From NCBI GenBank assembly GCA_947169155.1, contig CAMVON010000001.1, positions 62,001 through 126,000 on the forward strand: 64,000 nucleotides of DNA, written 5' to 3'. Positions 11,318-21,227 of the stretch are shown in pieces. How positions within the stretch are numbered: the first letter of the stretch is position 1; every line of letters starts with the position of its first letter. A program made the translations under genes and the position numbers. The notes under the pieces are model-generated. The model worked only from the letters and a program-made list of their open reading frames with translations. It searched no databases and had not been told where the DNA came from. Source of the stretch: an uncultured Clostridiaceae bacterium. GTDB lineage: Bacteria > Bacillota > Clostridia > TANB77 > CAG-465.

Positions 11318-12130
11318 ATGGAAAAAATCATTAGCAAAACAAACAACAATGTTAAGTTTGTAAATGGTCTAAATGAAAAGAAATTCAGACAAAAGAATAA
11401 TGCTTTTTATTTAGAAGGAATTAAAGTTGTTAATGAGTTATTAGATAAAGCGATAGACATTATGTTTATCGCTTATTCTAAATCTATTCTACTTACTTCT
11501 AATGGAGGAGAAGAGCTCATTAAAAGACTAGAAAAAGAAAAAAATGTTAAAGTTTTAGAATTTGATGAAAAAATATTTAAATATGTAACAGATACTGTAA
11601 ATCCTCAAGGTGTTCTTGCAGTTTTGAGTATTCCAAAGTATAATCTTGAAAAAGAAATTGAAAAAATTGGAAATTCTAATATTTTAATATTAGATAAAGT
11701 ACAAGATCAAGGAAATTTAGGAACGATAATTAGAAGTGCAAATGCTTTTGATTGTGATTTAATTATTTGTATACATGGCACAGCAGATATTTATTCACCA
11801 AAAACATTACGATCTACAATGGGTGGAATCCTTAATACAAAAATTATATATATAGATGATGTTAATGAACTTCTAATTCTTAAATCTAAAGGATACAAGA
11901 TAGTTACAACATCATTAAATACTAATAATTCAAGTGATACACTAAATTATATTGATAATAAATATGCTTTTGTAGTAGGAAATGAAGCAAATGGAGTATC
12001 TAAAGAATTAGAAAGCTTATCTGATACTCTAGTTAAAATTCCAATGTCTAATAAGATAGAATCTTTAAATGTTGGAGTTGCAACTTCAATAATATTATAT
12101 GAACAGTATAAAGCTAAAAATAATAAATAA
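11318..12130 (+). CDS. TrmH/SpoU-family RNA 2'-O-methyltransferase
   Basis: A 270-residue SPOUT methyltransferase. Residues ~1-100 form an L30e-like substrate-binding domain (FYLEGIKVVNELL is typical). The C-terminal trefoil-knot domain carries motif 1 DQGNLGTIIRSANAF, motif 2 VVGNEANGVSKEL and motif 3 IPMSNKIESLNVGVATSIILYE. It is close to the RlmB/TsnR type that methylates 23S rRNA ribose, but the exact nucleotide cannot be assigned. The ATG follows the foldase stop by one base, with AGGAGA inside the end of that gene. It ends the ligA-mfd operon at a shared terminator. Confidence 0.88.
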   Translation: MEKIISKTNNNVKFVNGLNEKKFRQKNNAFYLEGIKVVNELLDKAIDIMFIAYSKSILLTSNGGEELIKRLEKEKNVKVLEFDEKIFKYVTDTVNPQGVLAVLSIPKYNLEKEIEKIGNSNILILDKVQDQGNLGTIIRSANAFDCDLIICIHGTADIYSPKTLRSTMGGILNTKIIYIDDVNELLILKSKGYKIVTTSLNTNNSSDTLNYIDNKYAFVVGNEANGVSKELESLSDTLVKIPMSNKIESLNVGVATSIILYEQYKAKNNK

Positions 12131-12141
12131 TAAAAAAATAA

Positions 12142-12170
12142 ACATCTAGATGCAGTCTAGATGTTTTTTT
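12142..12170. terminator. Bidirectional terminator between convergent genes
   Basis: Perfect 9-bp stem ACATCTAGA / TCTAGATGT with a 5-base loop. It has a T run on the right and an A run on the left, so it can serve both the + operon and the minus-strand DUF378 gene. Confidence 0.85.
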
Positions 12171-12179
12171 AGAGCTTTA

Positions 12180-12398
12180 TTATGAATGACTAAGTTCTTC
12201 ATCTTCATTAATTGGTCTATATAGAGCAATTGCACCTATACCACAAAGACCAACTAAGACAAATATTATTCTGCTTATTACACTTGTCATTCCACCAAAA
12301 ATAGATCCTATTAAATCCATTTCAAATAGCCCTAAGATTCCCCAGTTTATAGCACCTATAATAACTAGGGTAAGCATTATATTGTATAAAGCCTTCAT
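12180..12398 (-). CDS. DUF378 (YuzA-like) small membrane protein
   Basis: The 72 residues hold two hydrophobic segments (about 7-28 and 42-60) and the family-typical GAINWGILGLF. The C-terminus is acidic and polar. DUF378 proteins are widespread in Firmicutes and have no established function. On the minus strand a CAGGAGG-type site lies just before the ATG. It converges with the RNA methyltransferase and shares its terminator. Confidence 0.85.
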   Translation of the reverse strand: MKALYNIMLTLVIIGAINWGILGLFEMDLIGSIFGGMTSVISRIIFVLVGLCGIGAIALYRPINEDEELSHS

Positions 12399-12452
12399 AA
12401 GTACCTCCTGACAAAATAAATATTTGTCATTAGTATTATGTACTAAATATTT

Positions 12453-12689
12453 TTATTTATTCATATATTTTTTTATTAATTCAAAAGTTTTAAAACTATA
12501 TTTAGTATTAAGAGTATCTTTATTATTTAAATTATATATTTTATTAATTCCAGGAATAATAGTATTTAGATTAGATATATTTGAATAATCTTTTTTAGAT
12601 GGATACATTGATACAAAAATGACTAAGCAATAGATTATACATATTGCTTTTTCTTTAATTCTTCTTTTATTAAAATTATTTTTAATCAT
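12453..12689 (-). CDS. Possible small single-span membrane protein
   Basis: About 78 residues from the ATG at 12689, where GGTGAT sits 7 bases upstream; the ORF track's TTG start at 12704 has no such site. A short basic N-terminus (KNNFNKRRIKEK) is followed by one hydrophobic helix (AICIIYCLVIFVSM) and a polar tail. No family is recognised. Base composition is extremely AT-rich, so this may be chance. It lies upstream of the DUF378 gene on the same strand. Confidence 0.35.
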   Translation of the reverse strand: MIKNNFNKRRIKEKAICIIYCLVIFVSMYPSKKDYSNISNLNTIIPGINKIYNLNNKDTLNTKYSFKTFELIKKYMNK

Positions 12690-12822
12690 TATAATTATCA
12701 CCAATAATAGTATTTGAAATATGTTAGCAAATACACCAAATAAATAATTCTAATTATGTCTAAAGTTGTTTTATACATTTTTCACTAGTTTGAAAGTAGT
12801 AGAATGATATTGAGGTGATATT

Positions 12823-13224
12823 ATGAAAGTATGTGCGTTAGTAGCTAATTTTACGCATTCGGTGATTATTACAAATAATTTTGCAAAAAATGATTTTAAA
12901 TATAGTAAGGTAGTGTTTATTACCCAAAAATCTCAAAAAGAAAAACTAAGTGTTATAACTAATAATTATTTTAAAAAATGCAGTATTGATTTTGTTGAGT
13001 GGGGAGATGAAAATGCTAGTTATGGTTATGATTCTAATATAATATTTGCAATATATGGAAGTGATTCGTTTATTTTTAAGGTAAATGAATATTTAAAAAT
13101 GTTAAATCTTTCTAATATTATTATAGATTTGTATGAGATTACACTACTTAAATGTAGCATAGAAGAAATAGTTAAATCTCATGATTATTATCTAGATTCA
13201 ACAGGCCTTAAAACTAAAAGATAA
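12823..13224 (+). CDS. Hypothetical 133-aa protein, alpha/beta (Rossmann-like) in appearance
   Basis: No family recognised. A GAGGTG site supports the ATG. The pattern of short hydrophobic strands alternating with helices (MKVCALVANF, SKVVFITQ, NIIFAIYG, NIIIDLY) suggests a small Rossmann-like fold, cytoplasmic, with no signal peptide. There is a faint similarity in layout to CARF-type sensor domains (strand, then a helix after a Thr/Ser-rich turn), but no conserved motif was found to support this. It stands alone between the minus-strand genes and the glycosyltransferase, which has its own promoter. Confidence 0.65.
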   Translation: MKVCALVANFTHSVIITNNFAKNDFKYSKVVFITQKSQKEKLSVITNNYFKKCSIDFVEWGDENASYGYDSNIIFAIYGSDSFIFKVNEYLKMLNLSNIIIDLYEITLLKCSIEEIVKSHDYYLDSTGLKTKR

Positions 13225-13233
13225 TGTAGTATA

Positions 13234-13262
13234 TTGAGAATGAATATTGTTTGTAGTATAAT
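13234..13262 (+). promoter_or_regulatory. Promoter for the glycosyltransferase gene
   Basis: TTGAGA at 13234-13239 and TATAAT at 13257-13262, 17-base spacer. Confidence 0.65.
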
Positions 13263-13288
13263 TATTTCATAAAGGAAGTGATTATATC

Positions 13289-14014
13289 TTGAGAACATTT
13301 TTCAAAGGTATAAAAAAGTTAATAATTTTCATTCTGGTAATTATTATCTTTGTTGTTGGATATTTTGTAAAAGATGGTTATGATTTATATAGGGCAGCAA
13401 TAGAAGAAAAATCGCTAGATATGAGAGTAAAAGAACTTAAAGAAATGGATAATTATACCAAGTTAGAAGATATATCTAAGTACTATTTAGATGGGTTAAT
13501 TGCAGTTGAAGATAAAAGATTTTATGAGCATAATGGCATAGATCCTTATGCCGTTGGTGGAGCTGTTGTTTATACGTTTCAAGCTCAAAAAATTGGCTTT
13601 GGTGCAAGTACTTTGTCTCAACAGTTAGCTAAAAATTTAGTACTAGATCAAAGAAGAAAATTGGTAAGAAAAATTGCTGAAATATTTGCAACTATAGACA
13701 TAGAAAAAGAATATACAAAAGATGAAATACTTGAAATGTATGCAAACATTTCATATTTTGGAGATGGATATTATGGAATAGGAAATGCTTCAAAAGGATA
13801 TTTTAATAAAGAGCCAAAAGAATTAGATTTAAATGAAGCAACTCTTCTTGCAGGACTTCCTAATGCACCAAGTGTATTTCAATTAAGCAATAACAATGAT
13901 AGTACATATAAAAGACAAATTGTAGTTATAAAGGCAATGATTAAAAATGGTACTTTAGATGAAGAAAAAGGCAATGAACTTATTCAAAAAATAAAAAGTG
14001 AAAGGGGAATATAA
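13289..14014 (+). CDS. Monofunctional peptidoglycan glycosyltransferase (family GT51)
   Basis: A 241-residue membrane-anchored enzyme that polymerises lipid II into glycan strands outside the membrane. One N-terminal helix (about 9-27) follows a basic start. GT51 motifs are all present: AVEDKRFYEHNGID with the catalytic Glu, GASTLSQQLAKNL, RKIAEIF, and EILEMYANISYFGDGYYGI. There is no transpeptidase domain, so it is of the MtgA/SgtB type rather than a class A PBP. The TTG start is supported by AAAGGAAG upstream and by the expected topology; no ATG precedes the membrane helix. It lies between its own promoter and a terminator. Confidence 0.88.
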   Translation: MRTFFKGIKKLIIFILVIIIFVVGYFVKDGYDLYRAAIEEKSLDMRVKELKEMDNYTKLEDISKYYLDGLIAVEDKRFYEHNGIDPYAVGGAVVYTFQAQKIGFGASTLSQQLAKNLVLDQRRKLVRKIAEIFATIDIEKEYTKDEILEMYANISYFGDGYYGIGNASKGYFNKEPKELDLNEATLLAGLPNAPSVFQLSNNNDSTYKRQIVVIKAMIKNGTLDEEKGNELIQKIKSERGI

Positions 14015-14034
14015 TATTTCCCTTTATTTTTTTA
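14001..14034 (+). terminator. Terminator overlapping the end of the glycosyltransferase gene
   Basis: Eleven-bp stem AAAGGGGAATA / TATTTCCCTTT (one G-U) with a 3-base loop, then T-rich sequence. The stop codon is inside the hairpin. Confidence 0.75.
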
Positions 14035-14075
14035 TATTTAAATGCTAAAATTATTATTGATAGAAGGAGAATAAA

Positions 14076-14681
14076 ATGAATATATACATAATTAGACACG
14101 GAGATGATGATGAAAGATATAGAGGTGGTTGGAGTAATTTACCTCTAATTGAAGAAGGAATAGAAAAATGTAAAAAACTTGCAAATTATATGTATGAAAA
14201 TAATATAAAAATAGATAGAATAGTTTGCAGTGATTTAAAAAGAGCAAAAATGACTGCAAAAATTATTGCAGATAAATATGGTATAGATATAGTTCCAGAT
14301 AAAAGACTTAGAGAAAATAACAATGGTATATTTGCAGGAATGCTAAATAGTGAAGCTGAAGAAAAGTATCCTCACTGCCATTTTGGAGAGCTTGCATATG
14401 ATGAAGCTTTCCCTGGTGGTGAAAGTCCAAAAGAGTTTTTTGAGAGAATAAGAAAAGATTTTTTTGAACTTATTGATGAAAATAGTGATGTAGAAGACTT
14501 AGTAATTGTAACTCATGGTGGAGTTATTTCTATTGTTCGTCATATTTTAAATAATATGGAATGGTCAAATAAAAATAAAGGAATGGGTATTAAAAAGACA
14601 TCTATTACAAAACTTATTAAAGATGACAATGGTAATTTTTCTTTTGAATATGAAAATATGATTCCACATTTAGAAAAATAA
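14076..14681 (+). CDS. Histidine phosphatase family protein (phosphoglycerate-mutase-like)
   Basis: A 201-residue cytoplasmic enzyme. The phosphorylated His lies in IIRHGDDD near the N-terminus, the acidic/basic pair in CSDLKRAKMTAKII, and the second catalytic His in VTHGGVISIVRHI. The usual RHGET is RHGDD here, seen in a subset of the family. Substrates in this superfamily range from sugar phosphates to nucleotides, and nothing here decides between them. AAGGAG precedes the ATG. The gene is 19 bases upstream of the Mg2+ ATPase gene with no terminator between, so they may be co-transcribed. Confidence 0.85.
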   Translation: MNIYIIRHGDDDERYRGGWSNLPLIEEGIEKCKKLANYMYENNIKIDRIVCSDLKRAKMTAKIIADKYGIDIVPDKRLRENNNGIFAGMLNSEAEEKYPHCHFGELAYDEAFPGGESPKEFFERIRKDFFELIDENSDVEDLVIVTHGGVISIVRHILNNMEWSNKNKGMGIKKTSITKLIKDDNGNFSFEYENMIPHLEK

Positions 14682-14700
14682 TATTTATATGAGGTGATTT

Positions 14701-17322
14701 ATGGCTAAGAAAAATAATACTAATGAAAGACAGTTTAGCGTTGAAAATGAGCTTAAAGCTAGTGCAGCTCTTTCTCAAGAAGAATTGTTTCAAAAGTATA
14801 ATACATCTTTAGAGGGGTTAAGCGTAGTAGATATAGAAGATATTGATGAAAAGTATGGTAAAAATACAATTGAATTTGGAAATAATTATTCAATATGGAA
14901 TAGACTAAGGGATGCATTTATTAATCCATTTAATATTGTTTTGCTAATTGTTGCTGCTGTAACTTTTGTTACTGATGTTATTATTTCTACACAAAAAGAT
15001 TATATAACTTTTATACTTTTAATTAGTACTGTTCTTATATCTGCAGTTGTATCTTTTGTACAAGAAACGAAATCAGATAATGCAGCAAAAAAATTAAAGA
15101 GTATGATTACAAATAAAATGGATGTAATCAGAGATGGTAATCTAAATATAGTTGACGTAGAAGATGTATATCCAGGAGACATTGTAAAACTATCTTCAGG
15201 AGATATGATACCAGGAGATGTTAGATTTCTTGAAGCTAAGGATTTATTCATAGATCAAGCTTCTCTTACAGGAGAATCAAATCCTGTTGAAAAGTTTTCT
15301 ACTTTAAAAGAATATGACACTGTTACAGATATCTCAAATATTGGCTTTATGGGTACAAATATTATAAGTGGTTCTGCTATTGCTATAATTCTTACTACTG
15401 GTAATAATACTTATTTTGGCTCTATGGCTAAATCTTTGCATACAGTTAAAAAGACAAATAGTTTTGATGAAGGAATTAATGGTATTTCAAATCTTTTAAT
15501 TAGATTTATGATAATTATGATTCCTATAATTATGGTTATTAATATGTTTACAAAAAGTGATGTTTTATCTTCATTAGTTTTTGCTATTACTATTGCAGTT
15601 GGTCTTACACCAGAAATGTTTCCAGTTATTATGACATCTACCATGGTTAAAGGTGCTGTTGAAATGTCTAAGAAGAAGACAATAGTAAAAAGAGTAAATG
15701 CTATTCAAACTTTTGGACAGATGGATATATTATGTACAGATAAAACTGGTACTTTGACAGAAGATGAAGTTATACTTGAAAAGTATATGGATGTTAATGG
15801 AAATGAAAGTTTAAGAATACTAAAGCATGCTTTTTTAAATAGTTATTTCCAAACTGGCTTAAAAAATTTAATTGATGTTGCAGTTATTGCTAGAGCAGAA
15901 AAAGAAAAAATGAATATACTTAAAGAAAAATATGTAAGGGAAGATGAGATACCTTTTGATTTTTCTAGACGTAGAATGAGTGTTGTTTTAAGAGATGATA
16001 ATGGAAAAAGACAATTAATTACAAAAGGTGCAGTTGATGAAGTACTTTCAATTTGCTCATTAATAGATATAGATGGTGTGGCAATGGAAATGACACCAGA
16101 ACTTAGAAAAAAAGCATATGAAGTATATGAAAAAAATAATGATGAAGGCTTAAGAGTTGTTGCTGTAGCACAAAAAAATGAAATACATGGAGTTGAAACT
16201 TTTGGCATTCAAGATGAATCTAATATGGTTTTAATTGGATTTGTTGGATTTTTAGATCCACCTAAAGCTAGTGCAAAAGAGGCTATTGAAAAGCTTAAAG
16301 ACTATGGTGTCAATACAGTTGTACTTACTGGAGATAGTGAGGGTGTTGCACTTAATGTTTGTAAAAAAGTTGGAATAACAGTAAAAAATAGATTAACTGG
16401 TAGTCAAATAGATGAGTTAAGTGACGAAGAACTTAAAAATAGAATTGAAGAATGTCACTTATATTCAAAATTATCTCCACTTCAAAAACAAAGAATTGTA
16501 AGACTTTATCAAGAAAATGGACATACTGTAGGATATATGGGAGATGGAATTAATGATTCTCCACCATTAAAGCAATCAGATGTTGGAATATCTGTAGATA
16601 CTGCAGTAGATATTGCAAAAGAAACAGCAGATATCATTCTTCTTGAAAAAGACTTAAATGTTTTAGAAGAAGGAGTAGTAACAGGTAGAAAGATATTTAC
16701 TAATGTATTAAAATACATAAAAATGGCTACAAGTGGAAATTTTGGGAATATGTTATCTATAGTATTTGCAAGTATTTTCTTACCATTTTTACCACTTATG
16801 CCAATTCATATTTTAATTCAAAATTTATTAAATGATTTGGCTCAAGCAGGTATGCCTTTTGATAATGTAGATGAAGATTATATAAAGAAACCAAAATCAT
16901 GGGATACAAAAGATATTAAAAGATTTATGTTTAGATTTGGATTAATCAGTACTGTGTTAGATATATTATGTTTTGGAGTATTGTGGTATATCTTTGGATA
17001 TAATACTTTAGAAAAACAAACACTTTTCCAAACTGGATGGTTTGCATTTGGAATAATTTCACAAACTCTAATTATTCATATGATTAGAACAGATAAGACA
17101 CCATTTATTAAATCTAAATCTTCTAAACAATTATTAGCTTCAACATTTGCAGTTGTATTAATTACACTTGCTATGGCATTTACATCGATTGCAATAGCTT
17201 TTGACCTTGCAATTTTACCAGTTAAATTTATTGCTTGGATTATATTATTGCAACTAATTTATGCTATATTAATTCAAATATATAAAAAAATATATGTTAG
17301 AACTAATAGTAAATGGTTATAA
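14701..17322 (+). CDS. mgtA: Magnesium-importing P-type ATPase (type IIIB)
   Basis: An 873-residue integral membrane pump for Mg2+ uptake. Domains in order: cytoplasmic N-terminus; first helix pairs; actuator domain with SLTGESNPVEKF; helices with GLTPEMFPVIMTSTMVKGAV; phosphorylation site CTDKTGTLTEDE (Asp at about residue 347); nucleotide-binding domain; hinge GDGINDSPPLKQSDVGISVD; and a C-terminal bundle of six helices. The stretch before the phosphorylation site (VKRVNAIQTFGQMDILCTDKTG) is characteristic of MgtA/MgtB rather than Ca2+ pumps. No MgtL-like leader or M-box riboswitch was seen upstream. GAGGTG supports the ATG. Confidence 0.93.
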   Translation: MAKKNNTNERQFSVENELKASAALSQEELFQKYNTSLEGLSVVDIEDIDEKYGKNTIEFGNNYSIWNRLRDAFINPFNIVLLIVAAVTFVTDVIISTQKDYITFILLISTVLISAVVSFVQETKSDNAAKKLKSMITNKMDVIRDGNLNIVDVEDVYPGDIVKLSSGDMIPGDVRFLEAKDLFIDQASLTGESNPVEKFSTLKEYDTVTDISNIGFMGTNIISGSAIAIILTTGNNTYFGSMAKSLHTVKKTNSFDEGINGISNLLIRFMIIMIPIIMVINMFTKSDVLSSLVFAITIAVGLTPEMFPVIMTSTMVKGAVEMSKKKTIVKRVNAIQTFGQMDILCTDKTGTLTEDEVILEKYMDVNGNESLRILKHAFLNSYFQTGLKNLIDVAVIARAEKEKMNILKEKYVREDEIPFDFSRRRMSVVLRDDNGKRQLITKGAVDEVLSICSLIDIDGVAMEMTPELRKKAYEVYEKNNDEGLRVVAVAQKNEIHGVETFGIQDESNMVLIGFVGFLDPPKASAKEAIEKLKDYGVNTVVLTGDSEGVALNVCKKVGITVKNRLTGSQIDELSDEELKNRIEECHLYSKLSPLQKQRIVRLYQENGHTVGYMGDGINDSPPLKQSDVGISVDTAVDIAKETADIILLEKDLNVLEEGVVTGRKIFTNVLKYIKMATSGNFGNMLSIVFASIFLPFLPLMPIHILIQNLLNDLAQAGMPFDNVDEDYIKKPKSWDTKDIKRFMFRFGLISTVLDILCFGVLWYIFGYNTLEKQTLFQTGWFAFGIISQTLIIHMIRTDKTPFIKSKSSKQLLASTFAVVLITLAMAFTSIAIAFDLAILPVKFIAWIILLQLIYAILIQIYKKIYVRTNSKWL

Positions 17323-17337
17323 TTAAGTAAACTAAGA

Positions 17338-17369
17338 AGTATGCGGTGCTAGACAACGCATACTTTTTG
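17338..17369 (+). terminator. Terminator after mgtA
   Basis: Perfect 8-bp stem AGTATGCG / CGCATACT with an 11-base loop, followed by TTTTT. Confidence 0.85.
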
Positions 17370-17378
17370 TGATATAAT
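17350..17378 (+). promoter_or_regulatory. Promoter overlapping the mgtA terminator
   Basis: TAGACA at 17350-17355, within the terminator loop, and TATAAT at 17373-17378 have a 17-base spacer and serve the methyltransferase gene. Confidence 0.6.
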
Positions 17379-17402
17379 ATTTGCAGTTTTGTGGAGGGGA
17401 AA

Positions 17403-18278
17403 ATGGATACAGAACAATTATATACATATATTCTTACAGCTTTTGAAGGAAAAAGCTTTGAAAATTTAATATTAAATAAAAGAAATACTGAACATAAAGC
17501 ATCTTTTGAAAATGAGTATAGAGAGAAAATTATAGAAAAGATGAATACAGACGAATATAGTAAAGTAATGGATAAATTATCTAAAAGTTTTTTAACTAAT
17601 CTTGTTAAAGGAACTGAAGGAAGAAAAGTTACTAAAGAAGATTGTAACAAGATATTAGAAATTTATCATAAATTAATTGAAAATATTTCAGATTATAGTA
17701 AAGATTATGAAAGAATAGCATTAGAGCATTTTACTGAAGTTAGAAATTTTATAAATGAGTATACTACTAAACAAGAGCAAGAAGTTAAAAATGTTGATTC
17801 TAAAACTAGTTATTCACCAGAATTTCTACTAGATATATTAGCTGTTGAAGAACACGAATTAAAAGGTAAATCTTTAGATATAGGGTGTGGTAAAGAGGCA
17901 ACTCTAGTAAACTATTTAAACCAAAAAGGACTTGATGCAAATGGTTTAGACATGGAATGTGAAGATAGCGATAAACTTGAACAAGAAGATTGGTTAATTA
18001 AAGATTATCCAGAATCTACTTATGATTTAATTACATCTTCGCTAACATTTACTAAATATTTTAATGAAGCAAATCAAGAAGAAGCAAATGACCAAGAATG
18101 CATTGAATATGCATTAAGCTATATGAAGATACTAAATTCATTAAAAGTTGGCGGAAAATGGCATTATGTTCCATCTGTTACATTTATTGAAGAGCTTTTA
18201 CCAGAAGATAAATTTGAAGTGAAGAATTCATTCATAAATGATAATATAATGAGAACAGTTGTTAAAAGAATTAAATAA
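17403..18278 (+). CDS. Class I SAM-dependent methyltransferase-like protein
   Basis: A 291-residue cytoplasmic protein. The first ~140 residues are helical and unrecognised. The second half has a Rossmann methyltransferase pattern: KGKSLDIGCGKEATLVNYL (motif I), then GLDMECEDS, YDLITSSLTFTKYF (motif IV region) and LKVGGKWHYVPSV. The substrate is unknown. The ORF-track GTG at 17391 is inside the ribosome binding site GGAGGGG, so the ATG at 17403 is taken. It is monocistronic between its own promoter and a terminator. Confidence 0.75.
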   Translation: MDTEQLYTYILTAFEGKSFENLILNKRNTEHKASFENEYREKIIEKMNTDEYSKVMDKLSKSFLTNLVKGTEGRKVTKEDCNKILEIYHKLIENISDYSKDYERIALEHFTEVRNFINEYTTKQEQEVKNVDSKTSYSPEFLLDILAVEEHELKGKSLDIGCGKEATLVNYLNQKGLDANGLDMECEDSDKLEQEDWLIKDYPESTYDLITSSLTFTKYFNEANQEEANDQECIEYALSYMKILNSLKVGGKWHYVPSVTFIEELLPEDKFEVKNSFINDNIMRTVVKRIK

Positions 18279-18282
18279 AATT

Positions 18283-18310
18283 AGAGGTACTTTTTGTACC
18301 TCTTTTTATT
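18283..18310 (+). terminator. Terminator after the methyltransferase gene
   Basis: Perfect 8-bp stem AGAGGTAC / GTACCTCT with a 5-base T loop, then a T tract. Confidence 0.85.
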
Positions 18311-18333
18311 TTGAAACATTTGTTCTTTAAATG

Positions 18334-18362
18334 TTGAAATTAAAAATTTACTATGATATAAT
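18334..18362 (+). promoter_or_regulatory. Promoter for uvrA
   Basis: TTGAAA at 18334-18339 and TATAAT at 18357-18362, 17-base spacer. No LexA-type (Cheo box) operator was recognised. Confidence 0.75.
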
Positions 18363-18385
18363 ACATGTGTTTAAAGGGGAGCGTT

Positions 18386-21220
18386 ATGAATAATAAATTA
18401 GTAATAAAAGGGGCTAAAGAAAATAACTTAAAAAATGTGGATTTAGAGGTGCCAAGAGATAGTCTTGTAGTATTTACAGGTCTTTCTGGTTCTGGTAAAT
18501 CCTCACTTGCATTTGACACTATATATGCAGAAGGTCAAAGAAGATATGTAGAAAGTTTATCTTCATATGCAAGACAATTCTTAGGAATAATGGAGAAACC
18601 AAATGTTGAATATATTGAAGGTTTATCTCCAGCTATTTCTATAGATCAAAAGACAACTTCAAAGAATCCTCGTTCAACAGTTGGAACTGTAACAGAGATT
18701 TATGATTATTTAAGACTTCTTTATGCTCGTGTTGGTGTTCCACATTGTCCAAATTGTGGAAAAAGAATAAAAAAACAAACAGTAGATGAAATAGTAGATC
18801 AAATTCTTGGATATAAAGAAGGTTCTAAAATCTTAATACTTACTCCTGTAATTCGTGGTAGAAAAGGAGAACATAGAAATGTACTTGAAAGAGTATTAAA
18901 AGATGGATTTATTCGTGCAAGAATAGATGGTGAGACTTATGATTTATCTGAAGATATTCCAACACTAGATAAACAAAAGAAACATTATATTGATGTTGTT
19001 GTAGATAGGTTAGTAGTAAGAAAAGATATTAGAAAAAGACTTGCAGATTCAGTTGAACTTGCTTTAAAATATGCAGAAAACCTAGTTATGGTTGCAAATT
19101 TAGAAGATAACACTGAACAAATTTTCTCACAAAATTATGCATGTCCAGATTGTGGAATATCATTAGAAGAAATGACACCAAGAAGTTTTTCTTTCAATAG
19201 TCCATTTGGTGCATGTCCATATTGTACTGGCCTTGGTGAAATAATGTCTATTGATCCAGAAAAAATAATGCCAGATAAAGATAAAAAGCTTACAGATTAT
19301 GGATGTATTAAAGGCTGGTCTGGTTCTGGTACATATATAGATAGTATGGCTAGAATGTATATTGAAGGAATATGCAAGCATTATAAAATTAGTCCAATGA
19401 TAAAACTTAAAGATTTGCCTGAAAGTTTTATGAATATACTTTTATATGGTAGTGGAAATGAAAAAATTAAATTTGTTTATCGTTCAAAAATGATGGATAA
19501 AGAATTTGAAGAACCATTTGAAGGTGTAATAAATACATTGCAAAGAAGAGCTAATGAAACAAAATCTCAAGGAATGAAAACATATTATGAAGGATTTATG
19601 AGTTCTGTTCATTGCGATTATTGTAATGGAGCTAGACTTAAAAAAGAAATTCTTGCAGTAACATTTGGAAAATATAATATACATGAGTTATGTTGTGAAA
19701 ATATAGTAAGTATTAAAAATATTATAGATAAAGAGTATGAAAAACTTGGTCAAAAAGATCATGCTATAGCTGAACAAATTGTAAAAGAGCTAGACTCTAG
19801 ATTACAATTTCTAATTGATGTAGGATTAAGTTATTTAACTCTTTCTAGAAGTGCAGGAACATTGTCTGGTGGTGAGTCTCAAAGAATTAGACTTGCAACT
19901 CAAATTGGTTCAGGCCTTACAGGTGTACTATACATTTTAGACGAACCAAGTATTGGTTTGCATCAAAAAGATAATGAAAAATTATTAAATTCTCTAAAGA
20001 AAATGAGAGACTTGGGAAACACATTAATAGTAGTAGAACATGATGAAGATACAATGCGTACAGCAGACTATATAGTAGATATAGGCCCAGGAGCTGGAAT
20101 CCATGGAGGAAAAGTAGTTTTTGCTGGTCTTCCAAAAGATATAGAAAAATGTAAAGAATCTATTACAGGAAAATATTTAAGTGGAGAACTTAAAATTCCA
20201 GTACCTAAAGAGAGAAGAAAGTCTAAGAAATATTTAGAAGTAATTGGAGCGCAAGAGCATAATTTAAAAAATATAGATGTTAAAATTCCAGTTGGAGTAT
20301 TTAACTGTGTTACTGGTGTGTCTGGTTCAGGAAAATCTACCCTTGTAAATGAAATAATTTGTAAGACATTAGAAAGAGATTTAAATAGAGCATACACTAG
20401 ACCTGGAAAATATGATAAAATGAAAGGTATAGATAATTTTGATAAAGTTATAAATATTGATCAATCTCCAATTGGAAGAACACCAAGATCTAATCCTGCA
20501 ACATATACTGGTATGTTTGATCATATTAGAGATATTTTTGCTACTACAAATGAAGCAAAGATGAGAGGATATACTAAAGGAAGATTTAGTTTTAATGTAC
20601 CTGGAGGAAGATGTGAAGCATGTTCTGGAGATGGTATTGTTAAAATAGATATGAACTTTTTAAGTGATGTTTATGTCCCTTGTGAAGTATGTAAAGGAAA
20701 AAGATATTCAAGAGAGACTCTAGAAGTTAAATTCAAAGGAAAGAGTATTAGTGATGTATTAGATATGACTGTAGAAGAAGGATTAGAATTCTTTAAGAAT
20801 CATCCAAAAATACATAGTAAACTTCAAACATTATATGATGTTGGTCTAGGATATATTAAGATAGGTCAACCATCAACTACACTTTCTGGAGGAGAGGCAC
20901 AAAGAATTAAACTTGCAACAGAACTATCTAAACGTTCTACAGGTAAGACTATGTATATCTTAGATGAACCTACAACTGGTCTTCATATGGCAGATGTACA
21001 TAAGCTAATAAATATACTTCAAAGATTAACTGAAGGCGGAAATACATTACTTGTTATTGAACATAATTTAGATGTAATTAAAAGTGCAGACTATCTAATA
21101 GATTTAGGACCTGAAGGAGGAGATGGTGGCGGTACAATAGTTGCTACTGGTACTCCTGAACAAGTTGCTAAGTCTAAAGAAAGTTATACTGGAGAGTTTT
21201 TAAGAAAGATATTAAAATAA
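18386..21220 (+). CDS. uvrA: Excinuclease ABC subunit A
   Basis: UvrA is the damage-sensing ATPase of nucleotide excision repair, acting with UvrB and UvrC, neither of which is in view. The 944 residues are full length: two ABC cassettes with Walker [15 protein letters not shown] and [13 protein letters not shown], two signature motifs ([11 protein letters not shown] and [11 protein letters not shown]), and zinc modules with paired Cys at HCPNCG, ACPDCG...CPYCTGLG and CEACSGDG...CEVCKGKRY. The ORF track begins 7 codons too early; AAAGGGGA positions the ATG at 18386. It is a single-gene unit and cooperates with mfd at 6.8 kb. Confidence 0.97.
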   Translation: MNNKLVIKGAKENNLKNVDLEVPRDSLVVFTGLSGSGKSSLAFDTIYAEGQRRYVESLSSYARQFLGIMEKPNVEYIEGLSPAISIDQKTTSKNPRSTVGTVTEIYDYLRLLYARVGVPHCPNCGKRIKKQTVDEIVDQILGYKEGSKILILTPVIRGRKGEHRNVLERVLKDGFIRARIDGETYDLSEDIPTLDKQKKHYIDVVVDRLVVRKDIRKRLADSVELALKYAENLVMVANLEDNTEQIFSQNYACPDCGISLEEMTPRSFSFNSPFGACPYCTGLGEIMSIDPEKIMPDKDKKLTDYGCIKGWSGSGTYIDSMARMYIEGICKHYKISPMIKLKDLPESFMNILLYGSGNEKIKFVYRSKMMDKEFEEPFEGVINTLQRRANETKSQGMKTYYEGFMSSVHCDYCNGARLKKEILAVTFGKYNIHELCCENIVSIKNIIDKEYEKLGQKDHAIAEQIVKELDSRLQFLIDVGLSYLTLSRSAGTLSGGESQRIRLATQIGSGLTGVLYILDEPSIGLHQKDNEKLLNSLKKMRDLGNTLIVVEHDEDTMRTADYIVDIGPGAGIHGGKVVFAGLPKDIEKCKESITGKYLSGELKIPVPKERRKSKKYLEVIGAQEHNLKNIDVKIPVGVFNCVTGVSGSGKSTLVNEIICKTLERDLNRAYTRPGKYDKMKGIDNFDKVINIDQSPIGRTPRSNPATYTGMFDHIRDIFATTNEAKMRGYTKGRFSFNVPGGRCEACSGDGIVKIDMNFLSDVYVPCEVCKGKRYSRETLEVKFKGKSISDVLDMTVEEGLEFFKNHPKIHSKLQTLYDVGLGYIKIGQPSTTLSGGEAQRIKLATELSKRSTGKTMYILDEPTTGLHMADVHKLINILQRLTEGGNTLLVIEHNLDVIKSADYLIDLGPEGGDGGGTIVATGTPEQVAKSKESYTGEFLRKILK

Positions 21221-21227
21221 AAATATA

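Noticed and set aside
15843-16208. 121-aa minus-strand ORF inside mgtA
   Set aside because: Shadow of the P-type ATPase frame; the composition is what antisense of AT-rich coding DNA gives.
14701-17322. Calcium P-type ATPase
   Set aside because: The sequence around the phosphorylation site and the total length fit the MgtA group better than Ca2+ pumps.
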